Below, piece by piece: positions 8,240 to 15,954 of a stretch of DNA of 52,858 bases. The first letter of the stretch is position 1. Every line of letters begins with the position of its first letter. Both the position numbers and the translations under genes were made by a program. The stretch is from an uncultured Oligoflexia bacterium. GTDB lineage: Bacteria; Bdellovibrionota; Bacteriovoracia; Bacteriovoracales; Bacteriovoracaceae. The notes under the pieces were generated by a model that searched no databases, had not been told where the DNA came from, and saw only the letters and a list, made by a program, of their open reading frames with translations. The stretch covers positions 1 through 52,858 of the forward strand of contig CAKZJW010000027.1 in assembly GCA_937120495.1 (NCBI GenBank), written 5' to 3'.

Positions 8240-9445
8240 ATGCAGACAAGTATTAATGAAAAAATCACATTTATTATGCTTATTGGGCGCTCTCTTCATA
8301 AGTACGGAGCAAGCTCGGATAGGATTGAAAAAGCTCTTGAAATCTTAAGCTCAAAGCTCAATGTTGAAGTTAGATGTTTCTCACTTCCAACGGGTATATT
8401 TGCTAGCTTTATTGATGGTGATACTGAGCAAGCCAGAATGGATAGACTAGATCCAGGGAAGATTAATTTATCTAAACTCTATCACGTCGATCATATTGTC
8501 GATCTTGTAACTTGGAATGAAATAACAATTGAAGATGGATCAAAAAGAGTAAAGGAGATTCAAAATGAATTGCCTCTATACAATAACCTACTTGTAACTC
8601 TTTCATATGGCTTAATTGCCTTTGCAATAACAATCTTTTTAAAAGGTACCCTTTTAGATGCAGGTTTCGCTGCACTTCTTGGGCTAATTGTCGGCTTCTT
8701 TACTGAGACGGTTAAAGAAGAGAGAATTGACTCTGTTTCTGATGCCATTATCTCATTTCTTGTCGCTTCTCTTGCTCTACTTTTAGGATCTATCTTTCCA
8801 CTGAATGTAAACCTTATAACTTTGGCATCGCTCATCATGCTCGTTCCCGGGCTGATGTTAACACTAGCAATTGGAGAACTAGCCTCTCAAAACCTAACTT
8901 CAGGTACGGCCAGAATTATGGGAGCATTTGTTATTCTTTTGAAAATTTCTTTTGGCGTTTATCTTGGATACCAGCTTGTAAAATATTTTAATATTCCAAT
9001 GCTAGAAGCGCAGCTTGGATCCCCTTCACTTCCAATTGAAATACTTGCCTTAGTTTTAGCTGGAATGGGTTTATCGCTGAGTTTTCAAGCTAGAAAACAA
9101 GACTATATCTGGATTATACTTGCAGCATTTATTAGTTTTTATAGCTCTGCCATACTTATTAATATGTTGGGTGTTGTTGGTGGTTATCTTGTCGCTGGAA
9201 CTGTTGTTGGATCTCTAAGTAATGTCTTTTCAAGAGTTAAAAATAGACCTGCACTAATCTTCCTTCTTCCTGCAATCATCTTGCTAGTTCCAGGGAGTAT
9301 TGGATTTCAAGGCCTAGGTTTCTTATTTGATAAAAATATTCTTGAAGGATTTAATTCTATTTTCAATATGATTAGTATCGGTATCTCTCTTATCAGTGGA
9401 ACATACTTTGGAGCGATATTAGTAAAACCAAGAAGAACATTATAA
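8240..9445 (+). CDS. Threonine/serine exporter family protein (ThrE-like)
   Basis: 401 aa. The N-terminal segment IGRSLHKYGASSDRIEKAL matches the conserved start of the ThrE N-terminal domain (DUF1212), with LPTGIFASF following. About ten hydrophobic segments follow (roughly residues 115-400), arranged as the N-terminal five-helix block and the C-terminal ThrE_2-type block that begins near 265. The product is an inner-membrane amino acid exporter by family; the substrate cannot be read from sequence. A shorter start at residue 13 is possible, but no ribosome binding site supports either choice. The next gene is 130 bases downstream with its own ribosome binding site. Confidence 0.85.
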   Translation: MQTSINEKITFIMLIGRSLHKYGASSDRIEKALEILSSKLNVEVRCFSLPTGIFASFIDGDTEQARMDRLDPGKINLSKLYHVDHIVDLVTWNEITIEDGSKRVKEIQNELPLYNNLLVTLSYGLIAFAITIFLKGTLLDAGFAALLGLIVGFFTETVKEERIDSVSDAIISFLVASLALLLGSIFPLNVNLITLASLIMLVPGLMLTLAIGELASQNLTSGTARIMGAFVILLKISFGVYLGYQLVKYFNIPMLEAQLGSPSLPIEILALVLAGMGLSLSFQARKQDYIWIILAAFISFYSSAILINMLGVVGGYLVAGTVVGSLSNVFSRVKNRPALIFLLPAIILLVPGSIGFQGLGFLFDKNILEGFNSIFNMISIGISLISGTYFGAILVKPRRTL

Positions 9446-9575
9446 GACTCGAAATTTCAATTGGTTACCAGCTCATAGTATTATTAGCTCTAGAACTTAA
9501 CAAAACCCTAACACACAAATTCATCTGGCTTTGATACAAAATCTCTAATACAAATCTTGGTAGGAGAAAATCCAG

Positions 9576-10736
9576 ATGAACACACAGTTAAAAAAAATTA
9601 GCTCACAAATTAATTCAATTAATAAGAACCAAGCACTTGATCTTGCTTTAAGATTTTTTGCAGTAGTTGCACTTTTATACCTCTTTCTTGTAGGTGTAAA
9701 AGTTTTAGGTGGATCGTTTAAAATGATGGGCAGTGGTTTTGCTCAAGGACTCTTAGATGTTTCAGCGAACCCATTTTTAGCTCTTTTCTCTGGAATGTTT
9801 GCAACTGTGCTTATGCAAAGCTCAAGTGTTACAACGTCTATTATCGTCGGTCTTGTGGCCTCTGGAACTCTTCCTCTTGGCGGAGCAATTCCGATGGTCA
9901 TGGGGGCAAACCTTGGAACAAGTGTTACTAACTCACTTGTCTCTCTTGGATACCTAAAAAATAAACAACATTTCAAAAAAGCATTTGCAGCGGCAACAAT
10001 CCATGACTTCTTTAATATTTTAACTGTATCAATTATGCTTCCGCTAGAACTTGCAACTGGAGTTCTAGAAAAAACAGCATCATTCCTTGCAACATCTCTT
10101 TATGGAAGTGCATCTGGAATGAAATACTCTTCTCCGATTAAAGCCAGCATAAAGCCCTTTGCAAAAGCAATTAAGGTTTTTATCACAGAAACATTAGGTC
10201 TTCAGGCAAACGTTGCTGCAATTGCGATGATGGTAGCTTCATTTATATTAATTGTTTTCGCTCTTACTTTTATTGTTAAAATTATGAAAGTTATTGTTGA
10301 ATCAAACAAAGGTGAAATTGTTGAAAATCTTCTTTCTAAAAATGGATATGTATCTATTGGATTTGGAGTACTTCTTACCATCGCAGTTCAATCGAGCTCT
10401 ATTACAACATCGCTACTAGTTCCAATGGCCGGAGCTGGAGTCTTAACTTTGAGATCAATTCTACCTGTAACAATTGGAGCAAATATTGGAACAACTGCTA
10501 CGGCTCTACTTGCAGCCTTAACAGGAAATGTAACAGGCTTAGCAATTGCTCTTGTTCACTTCTTATTTAATATCGCGGGAATGCTTATATGGTTTGTTAA
10601 TCCAAAGATGAGAAATATACCAATTATTCTTTGTGAAAAGCTTGCAGAGTTAACTCTTAAAAATAGATTTAATGGACTTGCCTATATTTTATCAGTCTTT
10701 TTTATAATTCCAGCACTCTTAACAATTATTTTATAA
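9576..10736 (+). CDS. Na+/phosphate cotransporter family protein (NptA/PF02690 type)
   Basis: 386 aa, preceded by TAGGAG. It has the two inverted-repeat signatures of the Na/Pi cotransporter family: MQSSSVTTSIIVGL followed by GANLGTS near residues 85-118, and VQSSSITTSLLVP followed by GANIGTT near residues 270-310. About nine to ten transmembrane helices are visible. It lacks the long C-terminal PhoU-like domain of many bacterial relatives, so it is the short form. By family it takes up phosphate with sodium at the inner membrane, fitting a marine or brackish cell. A terminator follows directly. Confidence 0.9.
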   Translation: MNTQLKKISSQINSINKNQALDLALRFFAVVALLYLFLVGVKVLGGSFKMMGSGFAQGLLDVSANPFLALFSGMFATVLMQSSSVTTSIIVGLVASGTLPLGGAIPMVMGANLGTSVTNSLVSLGYLKNKQHFKKAFAAATIHDFFNILTVSIMLPLELATGVLEKTASFLATSLYGSASGMKYSSPIKASIKPFAKAIKVFITETLGLQANVAAIAMMVASFILIVFALTFIVKIMKVIVESNKGEIVENLLSKNGYVSIGFGVLLTIAVQSSSITTSLLVPMAGAGVLTLRSILPVTIGANIGTTATALLAALTGNVTGLAIALVHFLFNIAGMLIWFVNPKMRNIPIILCEKLAELTLKNRFNGLAYILSVFFIIPALLTIIL

Positions 10737-10743
10737 CTATTAG

Positions 10744-10773
10744 AGCTCTCTTATTCATTTAAGGGAGCTTTTA
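10744..10773 (+). terminator. Rho-independent terminator after Na/Pi cotransporter gene
   Basis: A 10-bp stem with one G-U pair (AGCTCTCTTA with TAAGGGAGCT) and a 6-base loop is followed by TTTTATTATTTT. It overlaps the last codons of the convergent gene ending at 10751. Confidence 0.75.
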
Positions 10774-11569
10774 TTATTTTATAAAGAATTTCATTTTCTT
10801 TATAATCAGGTTTTCCAACTAAAAAGAATTCATCTCCACTTTCGATTAGTTTTTGAATTACTTTTTGTTTCTCTAAATCTTTAGAGCTTATCAAAAAATC
10901 ATATTCAACTTTATCAATATCACCGTTTAGTACTTTCTCAGTTCTCTCTTTCGAGTATACAGATTTATATGCGAGTGAATTTTTATGTGTATGAACAGGT
11001 GTGTGAGAAGAAATAAGCTGCATTGGAGCAAGTTTTGAATGAATATTAATCGCATGACTTCCCCACTGAGTTGCTCCATACATTGTCTTGATTTTCATAA
11101 CTTCAATCCCCATGGCTTTAGTCAAAATTCCAAGTCCTCTGTAATCTTCTCCAAGTTCAGACTTAAGTGAGCAAAGATTATGTCCAAACCAGCTATCTCC
11201 TACCATTGGTATTGCTATAAACATCGACAGGGGAACAAGTCCTTTATAGTCTTTTGGGATATCTAATTTTTGAATAAGTTCACGATCAAGATCTTTAACA
11301 TTTAACCCAAGCCCCACGATCGCTCCAGGCATCGCTGAACAATCAAAATAAACCCATCCCTCCATGGCCATCCCCTGATCTCCAAAGGTCAATTTATCCA
11401 TATTTCTGAGAAGATTATAGAATGACTCTGACTCGGTGCTTGAGCAGTCATATATGTTGGATATGCTTCTATCAAAGGGTTTTAGGTTGAAGTGTGGGAT
11501 ATTATTTTTAAAAGTAAAAATAAATGGTTCTAGTTTAGATAATAAATTTTTAATATTTTGATTGTTCAT
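10751..11569 (-). CDS. Conserved hypothetical protein, possible GNAT-like fold
   Basis: 272 aa, no signal peptide and no transmembrane segment, so probably cytoplasmic. I do not recognise the family. The middle part has YRGLGILTKAMGIEVM, which loosely resembles the R/Q-x-x-G-x-G/A cofactor loop of GNAT acetyltransferases, followed by THTPVHTHK, a His-rich stretch. The C-terminal 70 residues are Lys/Glu-rich. The gene is convergent with the phosphate transporter and divergent from fadH (64 bases apart). An acyltransferase role is only a suggestion. Confidence 0.6.
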   Translation of the reverse strand: MNNQNIKNLLSKLEPFIFTFKNNIPHFNLKPFDRSISNIYDCSSTESESFYNLLRNMDKLTFGDQGMAMEGWVYFDCSAMPGAIVGLGLNVKDLDRELIQKLDIPKDYKGLVPLSMFIAIPMVGDSWFGHNLCSLKSELGEDYRGLGILTKAMGIEVMKIKTMYGATQWGSHAINIHSKLAPMQLISSHTPVHTHKNSLAYKSVYSKERTEKVLNGDIDKVEYDFLISSKDLEKQKVIQKLIESGDEFFLVGKPDYKENEILYKIIKAPLNE

Positions 11570-11633
11570 AGTTATTTATAATAGAATGAATAGATATATT
11601 TGTCACAAAGATCATTAATCCGAGAGAAACACT

Positions 11634-13670
11634 ATGGAAAACTTTAAAGAACTGTTTGAACCGCTGAAGCTAAAGAATAATGAAATTAAAAATCGAGTTC
11701 TGATGGGCTCCATGCATACAGGTTTAGAAGAGGCAAAAGATGGTTATAAAAAGATGGCCACTTTCTATGGTCAAAGGGCCAAGGCTGGAGTTGGCCTGAT
11801 TGTAACAGGTGGTATAGCTCCAAACTTTGCAGGACGAACTCAACCCTTTGCTTCTCAACTAAGTTTTCCATGGCAAGTAAAGCATCACAAAGTTATAACT
11901 GATGAAGTTCATAAACACGGCGGAAAGATTTGTATGCAAATTCTGCATGCTGGAAGATACGCTTATCATCCTTTAAATATTGGTCCGTCAAATATTAAAT
12001 CACCTATTACTCCATTTAAGCCATTTGGTTTAACTAAATTTGGAATAAAAAAAACGATTTGGGACTTTGCCAATTGTGCAAGTCTTGCTCAAAAAGCCGG
12101 TTACGATGGTATTGAGATTATGGGAAGTGAAGGTTATCTTCTCAACCAATTTATTTGTAAAAGAACTAATAAAAGAACAGATGAATATGGTGGTTCATTT
12201 GAAAATAGAATTCGATTTATAAAAGAGCTCATTACGAGTGTAAGAAAAAAAGTAAGCTCTGACTTTATAATTATCTATCGCCTATCGATGCTTGATCTTG
12301 TTGAGGGAGGATCGACTTGGGAAGAAGTTGTTGAGCTTGGAAAAATTGTTGAAGGTCTTGGGGTTGATATTATCAATACTGGAATTGGATGGCATGAGGC
12401 AAGAGTTCCAACTATCGCAACAATGGTTCCAAGAGCTGCATTTTCTTGGATCACTGAAAAATTTAAACCCCATGTATCAATTCCTGTTGTTACAACAAAT
12501 AGAATAAACGATCCACAAGTGGCCAATGATATAATTAAATCCAATCAAGCAGATATGATATCTATGGCAAGACCATTTCTTGCTGACCCTGAACTTTTAT
12601 TAAAAGCCAAAGAAGGAAGAAGTGATGAAATCAATACGTGTATTGGTTGTAATCAAGCTTGTTTAGATCATATTTTTCAAAATAAAATATGCTCTTGCCT
12701 AGTTAACCCAAAAGCTTGTCATGAAATTGAGTTTTCTAACTCAAATTTATCTTCAAACTCAAATAAAAATATTGCCGTTATAGGAGCTGGTCCTTCAGGT
12801 TTATCTTTTGCCATAGAGGCCGCGGGACTTGGGCATAGAGTTACTGTCTATGAAAAGCGTGATCAAATTGGTGGTCAATTTAATATTGCAAAAGAGATTC
12901 CAGGTAAAGAAGAGTTTCATGAAACAATTCGCTATTTTAAAACAATGATTAAAAAGCTTAATATTAATCTTGTACTCAACACAAGTGTTGACTATGAATT
13001 TTTAAAATCCAGTGACCATGAAAGCTTTGTCTTCTCTACTGGGATTGAACCTAGGATGCCTAAAATTCAAGGTATTGAATCAGATAAGGTTTTAAACTAC
13101 GCTGAAGTTCTCTACGATAAAAAAGAAGTTGGACAGAAGGTTGCTATAATTGGTGCAGGCGGTATTGGTTTTGATACAGCAGAATTTTTAGCACATAATC
13201 CAAATCACAAGCCAACCTCTCTATCTAAAGAAGAATTCTTCCATGAGTGGGGAGTCGATACAACTTATAAGAATGCGGGGGCTTTAAAATCAAAAGAACA
13301 AATAAAGTCGCATAGAGAGATTACTCTTATCCAAAGAAAAACATCTAAGCATGGAAAAAACCTTGGAAAGACAACGGGATGGATTCATCGTCAAAGCCTA
13401 AAAGATAAAGGTATCAAAATGATTGGTGGAGTCGAATATAAAGAAATTAATTCTTCTGGCCTTGTCATAGAAATTGATGGAAATCAAAAGACACTAGAGG
13501 TTGATAATATTATCATCTGTGCAGGTCAAACAAGTGTAAATAAGCTTTATAACGAATTTGATGAGAAGGAATCTAGACCATCCTATTTAATTGGCGGAGC
13601 TCTCAAGGCTTCGGAGATAGATGCTAAACGAGCGATTGATGAAGGTGTTAGGCTGGCCTATAAAATTTAA
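11634..13670 (+). CDS. fadH: 2,4-dienoyl-CoA reductase (NADPH), FadH type
   Basis: 678 aa, against about 672 for E. coli FadH. Residues 1-330 form the old-yellow-enzyme TIM barrel that binds FMN. The 4Fe-4S ligands are Cys336, Cys339 and Cys343 (CIGCNQAC) and Cys355 (CLVNP). An FAD-binding Rossmann motif, VIGAGPSGLS, begins near 383 and is followed by GGQFNIAKEIPGKEEF, a very FadH-like stretch. A second nucleotide-binding motif, IIGAGGIGFD, lies near 505. The enzyme reduces dienoyl-CoA intermediates from unsaturated fatty acids during beta-oxidation. Its stop overlaps the convergent DUF2063 gene by four bases. It pairs functionally with the acyl-CoA dehydrogenase at 28281. Confidence 0.95.
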   Translation: MENFKELFEPLKLKNNEIKNRVLMGSMHTGLEEAKDGYKKMATFYGQRAKAGVGLIVTGGIAPNFAGRTQPFASQLSFPWQVKHHKVITDEVHKHGGKICMQILHAGRYAYHPLNIGPSNIKSPITPFKPFGLTKFGIKKTIWDFANCASLAQKAGYDGIEIMGSEGYLLNQFICKRTNKRTDEYGGSFENRIRFIKELITSVRKKVSSDFIIIYRLSMLDLVEGGSTWEEVVELGKIVEGLGVDIINTGIGWHEARVPTIATMVPRAAFSWITEKFKPHVSIPVVTTNRINDPQVANDIIKSNQADMISMARPFLADPELLLKAKEGRSDEINTCIGCNQACLDHIFQNKICSCLVNPKACHEIEFSNSNLSSNSNKNIAVIGAGPSGLSFAIEAAGLGHRVTVYEKRDQIGGQFNIAKEIPGKEEFHETIRYFKTMIKKLNINLVLNTSVDYEFLKSSDHESFVFSTGIEPRMPKIQGIESDKVLNYAEVLYDKKEVGQKVAIIGAGGIGFDTAEFLAHNPNHKPTSLSKEEFFHEWGVDTTYKNAGALKSKEQIKSHREITLIQRKTSKHGKNLGKTTGWIHRQSLKDKGIKMIGGVEYKEINSSGLVIEIDGNQKTLEVDNIIICAGQTSVNKLYNEFDEKESRPSYLIGGALKASEIDAKRAIDEGVRLAYKI

Positions 13671-14389
13671 AGAATAAGCCACTGCTTTTTCATAAATTCA
13701 ATTGAATCAGTAATGCTCTTTTTTGAAGCACCTGGAATAAGTTCTTCTATTTTTTCTAATAATACTTCAACAGTTTCTACTTCATTCTCAATAAGACTAA
13801 ATATAACACCGATAAGAGAAGACACTTTAGTAAAAACACACATATCTGTATCTAGATTTCTTGCAATAAATAAAAGATTGGTTTCTTTTTTAGGTTTAAT
13901 TGAAAAATCATCATCTTGTTCAATATCGCGAACCCATTGAGCAATATCGTATTCAAATTGTTCATAATGAGTGCTTGAATTTAGAAATAATTCTTTTTCA
14001 TTATCTTTTTTTTCTACTTTTGATTTATAAGCATAAAATTCCATAAGCTCATATGTTGCAAGCTCAACATGGAAGTCTTCGAGATCGAACTTATTTTTAT
14101 TTAATTCTAAAAACTCTGGAAAATCAACAGTTAGATCATTTAAATCCCAGGCCTTTGGTGGGTAAAGACTAAAGTAATTCTTTGAAACCTCACTCCAATC
14201 AAATTCAATAAGCTCAGAGAGCCTTGGAAACATTTTACTTAAACTATTTTTATAATGTCTTTTTACAAAACTTTGATAAAGCTCTAAGGTTTCTTTTTTA
14301 AATCCTAGAGATTCACTTTGATTATTAGAAACCTCATCATCCAATAGAAGCTTCTCCCAGTTTTTTAAATAAGCTTTGTACTCGCTCAT
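13667..14389 (-). CDS. DUF2063 protein, partner of DUF692 peptide-modifying enzyme (HvfC/BufC-like)
   Basis: 240 aa. The N-terminal half has the DUF2063 pattern: LYQSFVKRHYKNSLSKMFP, then the W/Y-x-x-YP segment (SLYPPKAWDLNDL) and FPEFLEL. The C-terminal half is acidic and less conserved. In oxazolin and bufferin clusters this protein binds the precursor peptide and the DUF692 enzyme to allow cysteine modification (known for the family). Its start overlaps the DUF692 stop by four bases (ATGA), implying translational coupling. The old label 'putative DNA-binding domain' for DUF2063 is misleading in this context. Confidence 0.88.
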   Translation of the reverse strand: MSEYKAYLKNWEKLLLDDEVSNNQSESLGFKKETLELYQSFVKRHYKNSLSKMFPRLSELIEFDWSEVSKNYFSLYPPKAWDLNDLTVDFPEFLELNKNKFDLEDFHVELATYELMEFYAYKSKVEKKDNEKELFLNSSTHYEQFEYDIAQWVRDIEQDDDFSIKPKKETNLLFIARNLDTDMCVFTKVSSLIGVIFSLIENEVETVEVLLEKIEELIPGASKKSITDSIEFMKKQWLIL

Positions 14390-15231
14390 AGAACTGACCT
14401 TGCAACTTCTTTCGCCTTTAAGGTTTCAAAAAGCAGTACCTCATAGTCTGGTATATCATTATCCCATTCGATAAGAGTTGATACTTCTCTTTTCATCTTC
14501 TTTATAAAGTATTTGTATAGCTCCCAAACCTCATCCGTTACATGATCTCCGTGGGTATCGATGATGATATCACCTCTATCCCAGTGACCAGCAAGATGTA
14601 TTTGAATCACTTTATCGGTATTGAGTTGGTCTATATATTTTTGAGGATCAATTCCATGATTTTTATAATTAACAAATATATTATTAATATCAAATAATAA
14701 ATATGAATTCGTTTGATCTAAAATCTTGTTAATGAAATCGACTTCATCCATTGTATTTAAAGAACTCTCTCCATAAAAAGAAATATTTTCAAATGCAAAA
14801 GGTGTTTTAAACTTTTTTTCGATAGCTGTAATTTTTGTGACGATTTCAGCTAGAGACTCCTCTGTTCTTAAAACAGGAAGAAGGTCATGGAACTGATGAG
14901 TGTTTGTCGAAGAAAAACAAAGATGATCTGAAAACCAAGGGCATTTGTAATCGGATAAGAAACGCTCTAGATACTTAGAGTAATCTGTCTCTAATGAATC
15001 AAGAGACCCAATAGATAATCCAACACCGTGAGAGATGATTGGTATATTCTTCTTTTTTAAATGTTCTAAAACTCTTTGAGGCTTACCACCGTAATCCATA
15101 AAGTTCTCAGAGATAACCTCTACCCAATCAGGTAAAGATGTATCAGGGGCAAGAAAATCATCAAAGTGAGATCTTCTAAGCCCCATTCCATATCCTAGGG
15201 ATTTATTAAGCTCCACAAGAATTTTCACCAC
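14386..15231 (-). CDS. DUF692 multinuclear iron oxidase (HvfB/BufB-like), RiPP-modifying enzyme
   Basis: 281 aa TIM-barrel enzyme of the MNIO (DUF692) family. Family motifs seen in order are GYGMGLRRSHFDDFL (N-terminus), ISHGVGLSIGS, WFSDHLCFS, FENISFYG, LFDINNIFVN, IQIHLAGHWD and DTHGDHVTDEVWELY. The His, Glu and Asp residues in these blocks are the expected iron ligands. Known members oxidise cysteines of a precursor peptide to oxazolone- or thiooxazole-type groups that bind copper. The frame opens with a GTG at 15231, overlapping the precursor gene by 26 bases. The ATG at residue 16 (15186) is an alternative start. The neighbours are the precursor and DUF2063 genes. Confidence 0.92.
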   Translation of the reverse strand: MVKILVELNKSLGYGMGLRRSHFDDFLAPDTSLPDWVEVISENFMDYGGKPQRVLEHLKKKNIPIISHGVGLSIGSLDSLETDYSKYLERFLSDYKCPWFSDHLCFSSTNTHQFHDLLPVLRTEESLAEIVTKITAIEKKFKTPFAFENISFYGESSLNTMDEVDFINKILDQTNSYLLFDINNIFVNYKNHGIDPQKYIDQLNTDKVIQIHLAGHWDRGDIIIDTHGDHVTDEVWELYKYFIKKMKREVSTLIEWDNDIPDYEVLLFETLKAKEVARSVL

Positions 15232-15550
15232 ATGAAGAATTTGAACCTTTTTTTGTAGTCTTAGACTTTTTCATTTTATCTCCACACTTACCTTCACCAC
15301 ATTTTCCTTCGGCGCATGAAGAGTGAGATCCTTTTTTCATTTTTTTCATTTCTTTCATCTTCTTTTTGTCACCACACTTACCTTCACCACATTTTTTCTC
15401 AGATGATTCTTTTTTTGCAGAAGATCCACCTGCAGCATGAGCATCCCATGAACCAGGAGTAATATCATTTGCAACAATATTCGCACCAAGTGCAATAGCT
15501 GCTGTAAGTAATGTGTTTGATACGACTTTTTTTGCTTTTTTATTTTTCAT
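15206..15550 (-). CDS. Cys-rich EGKCG-type RiPP precursor (HvfA/BufA-like)
   Basis: 114 aa, preceded by AAAAAGGAG. The N-terminal 40 residues look like a Sec signal peptide (core NTLLTAAIALGANIVA, with a possible cleavage near AHA-A). The mature part is Lys/Ser/Gly-rich with seven cysteines. Three are in exact EGKCG motifs, and EKKCG and ENSCG are variants; further Cys are in SSCAEG and SSCGEN. EGKCG repeats are the cysteine sites modified in the oxazolin precursor of Haemophilus, and the adjacent DUF692 and DUF2063 genes confirm the type. The product is likely exported and would bind copper. Two Lys/Met-rich spacers (KKMKEMKKMKK) separate the Cys clusters. Confidence 0.88.
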   Translation of the reverse strand: MKNKKAKKVVSNTLLTAAIALGANIVANDITPGSWDAHAAGGSSAKKESSEKKCGEGKCGDKKKMKEMKKMKKGSHSSCAEGKCGEGKCGDKMKKSKTTKKGSNSSCGENSCGA

Positions 15551-15615
15551 TCAAATCTCCTTTTTGAGTTTCTTATATTTACAAATATGAGTGCTGAGAG
15601 TGTTTTAATTATTAC

Positions 15616-15643
15616 AAAAAAAAAGCCTGCTAGAAAGCAGGCT
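15616..15643 (-). terminator. Rho-independent terminator between the small protein gene and the RiPP operon
   Basis: On the minus strand an 8-bp stem (AGCCTGCT with AGCAGGCT) is followed by nine T. It ends the transcript of the gene at 15673-15888, so the RiPP cluster needs its own promoter between about 15,551 and 15,615. Confidence 0.88.
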
Positions 15644-15672
15644 AAACCTATTTAATTTAGTTTGTTTTTTAA

Positions 15673-15888
15673 TTACTCAGCAGCCTCTTCAGCAGCAGGA
15701 GCTTCCTCAACTGGAGCTTCTTCAACTGGCTTTGCAGCAGCTTTAGAAATTTTAATTAGACCAGCATCAAGAAGAATTTTTGCTTTCTCTTCTCCGTTGA
15801 TCCAGCTTCTGTTTTTAGCTTGAACACCAAAACGTCCACTTCTTTTCTTGTAAATTGTGTTTTCACCAACTTTTTTTACTAATTCCAT
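15673..15888 (-). CDS. Small basic protein with acidic Ala/Glu/Pro tail, unknown
   Basis: 71 aa, preceded by AAGGAG. The first 50 residues form a compact conserved-looking core (IYKKRSGRFGVQAKNRSWING, then EEKAKILLDAGLIKI). The tail is a low-complexity repeat of Ala, Pro and Glu (PVEEAPVEEAPAAEEAAE). No signal peptide. I cannot name a family. It is a single-gene transcript with its own terminator, a strong ribosome binding site and frequent common codons, suggesting high expression (inference). Confidence 0.75.
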   Translation of the reverse strand: MELVKKVGENTIYKKRSGRFGVQAKNRSWINGEEKAKILLDAGLIKISKAAAKPVEEAPVEEAPAAEEAAE

Positions 15889-15954
15889 AATTATCTCCTT
15901 ACTCTAGTAAATTTCTGGAAGTCTTAATATGTAATACTCTTTTATTAAAGTCTA

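Noticed and set aside
8560..8838. 92-codon minus-strand frame within the ThrE-like gene
   Set aside because: It is antisense to a conserved membrane-transporter frame and has no support of its own.
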